A stretch of 64,000 bases of DNA, taken from NCBI GenBank assembly GCA_013416795.1, contig RQSC01000024.1, positions 119,259 to 183,258 of the forward strand, written 5' to 3'. The notes under the pieces are model-generated. The model saw only the letters and a program-made list of their open reading frames with translations. It was not told the DNA's origin and did not search any database. Below are positions 60,863 to 64,000 of this stretch, piece after piece; within the stretch, counting starts at the first letter, position 1, and each line of letters opens with the position of its first letter. This DNA is from Prasinococcaceae sp. CCMP 1430 (lineage: Eukaryota > Prasinodermophyta > Palmophyllophyceae > Prasinococcales > Prasinococcaceae). The position numbers were made by a program, and so were the translations under genes.

Positions 60863-61426
60863 TCACGGGATTTCGGTTGGCTTGCCCATCCCCGCCCACA
60901 CGTTGAAGCCACCTTCAACGTTGGCGAGGTGTTCGTAACCGCCGTCGCGAGCGAGCAGCGCGATGGCCAGCTCGGAGCGCACACCCGCGGCGCAGCCCAC
61001 CAGGATGCGCGCGCTCTTGTCGGGGAGCAGGGCTTCGACCTTTGAGACAAAGTCGTCGCTGAACTGCATCCCCCCGTCTGGATGCATTGGCACGCACACC
61101 GAGCCAGGCACGACGCCTCTCGCGCACTCTGCGGCGGTGCGCACGTCGAGGTATGTGGCCTGCTCGGTCTCCAGGAACGCAGCCGCGGTGTCGACGTCGA
61201 GGCGGGTGATGCCGTCCCACGCGCCCCCGCTGCCGCCGTCCGCGGCGCACGCGTAGGCGGCGGCGCGTCCGGCGGCGCAGCGATGAAGCTGGTGCTCAGA
61301 GACCACAGGTTCCACCTCCTCGTGCGCTTTGGGCGAGGAGGGGCCGGGGGAGGGTGATGCGCCGCTGCGCCGCCCACCTGTGGCGCGCATGCCCGCGTGC
61401 CCGCAGCGCATGGTGGCGTCAACCAT
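60863..61426 (-). CDS. Rhodanese-domain sulfurtransferase
   Basis: This 187-residue protein has one rhodanese domain in its C-terminal two-thirds: ITRLDVDTAAAFLETEQATYLDVRTAAEC, then SVCVPMHPDGGMQFSDDFVSKVEALLP and the active-site loop GCAAGVRSELAIALL with the catalytic Cys near residue 143, then LANVEGGFNVWAGMGKP. The CxxGxRS loop is intact, so sulfur transfer is likely. The N-terminal 60 residues are poorly ordered and could include a targeting signal; MRCGHAG at 61411 is an alternative start. A telo-box-like CTAAACCCT lies 75 bp upstream. Confidence 0.87.
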   Translation of the reverse strand: MVDATMRCGHAGMRATGGRRSGASPSPGPSSPKAHEEVEPVVSEHQLHRCAAGRAAAYACAADGGSGGAWDGITRLDVDTAAAFLETEQATYLDVRTAAECARGVVPGSVCVPMHPDGGMQFSDDFVSKVEALLPDKSARILVGCAAGVRSELAIALLARDGGYEHLANVEGGFNVWAGMGKPTEIP

Positions 61427-61649
61427 CAAACTGCAAGGTGAATGCGCCGCGGCAAGGTAGGCTCCCGTGGGATAATTTAGACATATTGTCAATTATCAAC
61501 CTAAACCCTGGCGGCAGCGTGCGCGCAAGCAGCAGCCGCTGCAGCGCCGGCGGCCACTGGGGACCAGCCTCTGCGGCGTGGCACCGCCGGACCCTGCCCG
61601 GCAGGGCCGTCCGCTGGGCGGCCTATCGCATTGGGCCGCGTGCTCCGCC
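61427..61649. promoter_or_regulatory. Rhodanese upstream region / SDR 3' spacer
   Basis: A 220-bp space. CTAAACCCTGG (61501-61511) and a short AT-rich stretch with TTGTCAATTATCAA (61487-61500) sit just upstream of the rhodanese start. No gene. Confidence 0.4.
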
Positions 61650-62839
61650 CTACCAAGGGATCTCCTTGCCCGCGTAGTCGAACCATCTGCCTTGAATTTC
61701 ATCGGAGGGCCTCTCGCAGATGGCGAGCAGACCCGCCGCGCTCTCGTCGGCGTCGATCAGCCCACGCCCCTGCGGCCATGGATGCGGGTGGCACCAGCAC
61801 GTCAGCGAGCGGAGTGCGTTTTCGCGCGAGAAATTCTAAGCGCAGCGCAGGGAGGCAGTGCGGGGAGGCAGCGCACGAGAAAAGGGAGGGAGCGATCCAC
61901 GAGCAAGCCAGCACAGCTCTGCTGTGCACACATCACTTGCCTCAGTCATTCGCGTCCTCACCCAGCCGGGGTGCAAGAGGGTTGTCACCACGTTGTCATC
62001 ATTGTAGTCGATCGAAAGAGAGACACTGGCGATGTTCAACGCCGCCTTACTCGCGCGGTAGGCGTACCCCCTGCCACTGCCGTTGTCGTCGCAGGAGCCC
62101 ACCTTTGAGGTCACGTTGCCCACCACCGAGCGTCGGCTGTCGCTGCCGAGCGCACCGCACGCGAGCAGCTGCTGAACGCACATGAGCGGCCCGGCCGTGT
62201 TGATGCGGAAGACGTGTTCTAGCTCCGCCTGGAGCGAGCCCGCGTCACCGTCGAAGTCCTCGAGCGTCCTGCGTGTATATTGTTTGTCAGCGCATCGCAT
62301 GCGCCGCCATCGAGAGCCGGGGGAAGAGCTACGGGATGTGCGGCCGGGCGCGTCGAGGCTCTGCACCCACGCAGCGCTGTGAGCAAAACGCACCACTTCG
62401 AATACCCGTCTGTCCCCGTGGTCCCCGCATTGTTCAGTAGGAGATCGACGTGGCCCCCGCAGATCTCAGTGGTGCGCGCCGCCCAAGCCTCAACGCTTGC
62501 GGGGTCGGTCACGTCGAGCTCGACCAGGTGGAGCTGGCTGCTCTCGCCTTGCTCAGCCAGCTGGGCAGCGAGCTCGCGCAATTCACCTGACGCCTCGGGG
62601 TCGCGCACGCCGGCGACGACGCACGCGCCGCCAGGGCGCGAAGTGAGCTGCCTGACGAACTCGAGGCCAATGCCGCGGTTGGCGCCGGTGACGGCCGCGG
62701 CGAACTTCTGCTCCTGCGCGGCGACGGTGGGGGCGCGCACGCGCGCAGCACACGGGCGCGCTGTGCGGCACCGGCTGGCGCCAGCAACTGCTGCTCCACC
62801 CCGCTCCGAGTGCCTTGAGCTCGCAGCCCTCACCGCCAT
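61650..62839 (-). CDS. Short-chain dehydrogenase/reductase (SDR)
   Basis: Exons 62394-62839, 61941-62268 and 61650-61769 give 297 residues. The cofactor motif TGANRGIG, LDVTDPASVEAW, NNAG, the catalytic YRASK in GYAYRASKAALNIASVSL, LHPGW and the C-terminal SAAGLLAICERPSDEIQGRW-FDYAGKEIPW are typical of the classical SDR group related to C-factor/sniffer carbonyl reductases. Intron 1 is GTGCGT...GCAG (SK-W-TLEDF). Intron 2 is best read as GC-AG (GAG|GCAAGT, 61940-61770), giving VRTRMTE|GRGLIDADES; a GT donor 9 bp downstream would add ASD. The Arg/Ala-rich first 50 residues look like a targeting peptide. Substrate unknown. Divergent from the quinone oxidoreductase. Confidence 0.87.
61770..61940 (-). 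other. SDR intron 2: candidate GC-AG intron
   Basis: The donor GAG|GCAAGT is the textbook GC-AG 5' splice site, and the acceptor is CCGCAG|GGG. The join restores the MTxGRGLID motif seen in related SDRs. Confidence 0.7.
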
Positions 62840-63049
62840 GCCTCCTCCGCGCCCCCCGCCCCAGCAGCCGGGCTCGTGCCCGCTCGCGCCGCGTGCGTCG
62901 GCTCCTGTGTGCCACACGGATTTTATCCATTCGGCTCACTCTTCGTCCTCCCATGTGGAAGCCCGCACCGGGCCAACGCCGCGGGGGCGCCACACCTCTC
63001 CGCATCACGCAACCGCCCAAGGCCTTCCTCTTCGCGCACCTCTACCTCC

Positions 63050-64000
63050 ATGGAGGGAGCGCCGGAGACGATGCGCGCGGTGCTCGTGCGCGAGTGGGGC
63101 GCCGAGCTCGGTGCGCTCGCCGCAGAGGACGGCGTGCGCGTGCCCGCCACGGCCCCCGGCGAGGCGCTCGTGCGCGTGCTCGCGAGCGGCGTGAACCCCG
63201 TCGACACTTACATTAGGACGGGCACATACGCAGTCAAGCCGCAGCTGCCGTACACCCCTGGCAAGGATGGCGCTGGCGTGGTTGTCTCTGTCAACGCCGA
63301 GGGAGCCAGCGTGCGCCCCGGCGACCGCGTGTACATATCCGGCGCAAGCACGGGCACGCTGGCGGAGTACTGCGCATGCCCGCTCGCGTCGCTGGTGCAG
63401 CTGCCGTCGAGGCTCACGATGGAACAGGGCGCCACGCTCGGCGTGCCGCTCCAGACGGCGTACCGTGCACTCTTTCGGCGGTGCGGGGTCAAAGCGGGCG
63501 ACCGCGTCCTCGTGCATGGCGCGTCCGGCGGCGTTGGACTCGCCGCCACATCGCTCGCGCGCCGGGCAGGCTGTCGCGTGGCAGGCACGGCGTCGACGCC
63601 CGCTGGCGAGGCGCTCGCGCGCGCCGCTGGCTGCGAGGCCGTCGCGCCGCACAACGATCTAAAGGCCCTGCGCCTCGCGCTCACGGCCGACGGCGCAGGC
63701 GGCGAAGCGCCAGGCTTCGACGTCGCACTGGAGATGCTCGCCAACGCAACCCTCGGTGCGACGCTGCCACACATGGCGAAGTCTGGCCGCGTCGGCATCA
63801 TCGGTTCTAGGGGTGTCGCCGAGGGAGCGGCCGTAGTCAACCCGAGGGACATCATGGCCCGCGAGCTGGATGTACGAGGCGTGATGCTGGGATGCGCGAC
63901 CGCGGAGGAGCGCGCTGAGGCCAACGCTGCGGCGGCGGCGGGCATCGCCGACGGCACGTTCACGCCGGCCGTAGGCTCTCTCTTCGAGGGCCTGGACGCG
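63050..64000 (+). CDS. Zeta-crystallin-like NADPH:quinone oxidoreductase, 3' end beyond window
   Basis: 317 residues are visible from the ATG at 63050; the frame is open at the window end, and the family is usually about 325-335 residues. It is a zinc-free medium-chain dehydrogenase: ASGVNPVDTYIRTGTY, LPYTPGKDGAGVV, GDRVYISGASTGTLAEYCAC, LGVPLQTAYRALF and the NADPH motif HGASGGVGLAA are diagnostic. Related enzymes reduce quinones or alkenals by one- or two-electron transfer and serve in redox protection. MRAVL at residue 8 is an alternative start. The start lies 210 bp from the divergent SDR start, so both oxidoreductases may share a promoter. Confidence 0.9.
   Translation, partial: MEGAPETMRAVLVREWGAELGALAAEDGVRVPATAPGEALVRVLASGVNPVDTYIRTGTYAVKPQLPYTPGKDGAGVVVSVNAEGASVRPGDRVYISGASTGTLAEYCACPLASLVQLPSRLTMEQGATLGVPLQTAYRALFRRCGVKAGDRVLVHGASGGVGLAATSLARRAGCRVAGTASTPAGEALARAAGCEAVAPHNDLKALRLALTADGAGGEAPGFDVALEMLANATLGATLPHMAKSGRVGIIGSRGVAEGAAVVNPRDIMARELDVRGVMLGCATAEERAEANAAAAAGIADGTFTPAVGSLFEGLDA

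Noticed and set aside
60199-61422. Long minus-strand frame (407 codons) overlapping the rhodanese
   Set aside because: It runs antisense through the TFIIIC gene, and its rhodanese-overlapping part is out of frame with the conserved domain.

Overview
This is a nuclear genomic window from a GC-rich unicellular eukaryote, most likely a flagellated, photosynthetic protist. Spliceosomal introns interrupt many genes. The gene set includes alpha-tubulin ending in EEY, a polycystin-type channel, a plant/protist-type calcium-dependent protein kinase, a TFIIIC subunit, TRAPPC11, mitochondrial prohibitin and IBA57, and a small plastid-type membrane protein with a transit-like N-terminus. A haptophyte (for example a pavlovophyte) or a similar high-GC alga is my best guess, but the lineage is inferred and not shown. 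Genes are dense and mostly divergent or convergent, with intergenic spaces of about 50-1200 bp. Thirteen of the 18 introns I can place start with GTGCG, and two are best explained as GC-AG introns.

Layout. 1-5.3 kb: the 5' part of a WD40 gene with near-identical 42-residue repeats (-), IBA57 with an apparent frameshift (-), prohibitin (+) and a secreted PA14-like protein (-). 5.5-14.7 kb: a long coiled-coil protein (-), alpha-tubulin (+), ATP:cob(I)alamin adenosyltransferase (-), a type II HPAT/SerGT-like glycosyltransferase (-) and a plastid membrane protein (+). 14.8-26 kb: alanyl-tRNA editing protein AARSD1 (-), TRAPPC11 (+), a choline-monooxygenase-like Rieske oxygenase (+), an SLC43-like MFS transporter (-), a 736-bp assembly gap and an unknown gene (+). 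26.4-34.3 kb: a D-2-hydroxyacid dehydrogenase (-), a three-exon universal stress protein (+), a perfect 40-bp inverted repeat followed by T17, then a large gene (+) fusing a gamma-glutamylcyclotransferase-like domain to an NB-ARC/STAND NTPase, two hydrophobic segments and TPR-like repeats. 34.8-43.4 kb: a polycystin-2-like channel with an inserted somatomedin-B-like module, an IQ motif and a terminal CaaX box (+), a protein with about 17 ankyrin repeats flanked by 68-bp direct repeats (+), and a repeat-rich area with probable retroelement remnants. 43.4-51.7 kb: a large secreted receptor-L-domain-like protein (-), the decapping scavenger DCPS (+) and an ABCG half-transporter (-). 52.2-64 kb: a CDPK (-), a DEAD-box helicase (-), TFIIIC TPR subunit GTF3C3/TFC4 (+), a rhodanese (-), a three-exon SDR (-) and the start of a zeta-crystallin-like quinone oxidoreductase (+).

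The genes do not form one pathway; this looks like an ordinary euchromatic segment. The parts most worth a second look are the GGCT-NB-ARC-TPR fusion and the hairpin just upstream of it, the unusual polycystin architecture, the GTGCG/GC splice-donor usage, and short promoter motifs shared between intergenic regions (TACCATCNGATGGTA palindromes and telo-box-like TAGGGTTTA). Exon boundaries were inferred from reading frame, splice consensus and family alignment from memory; no transcript evidence was available.
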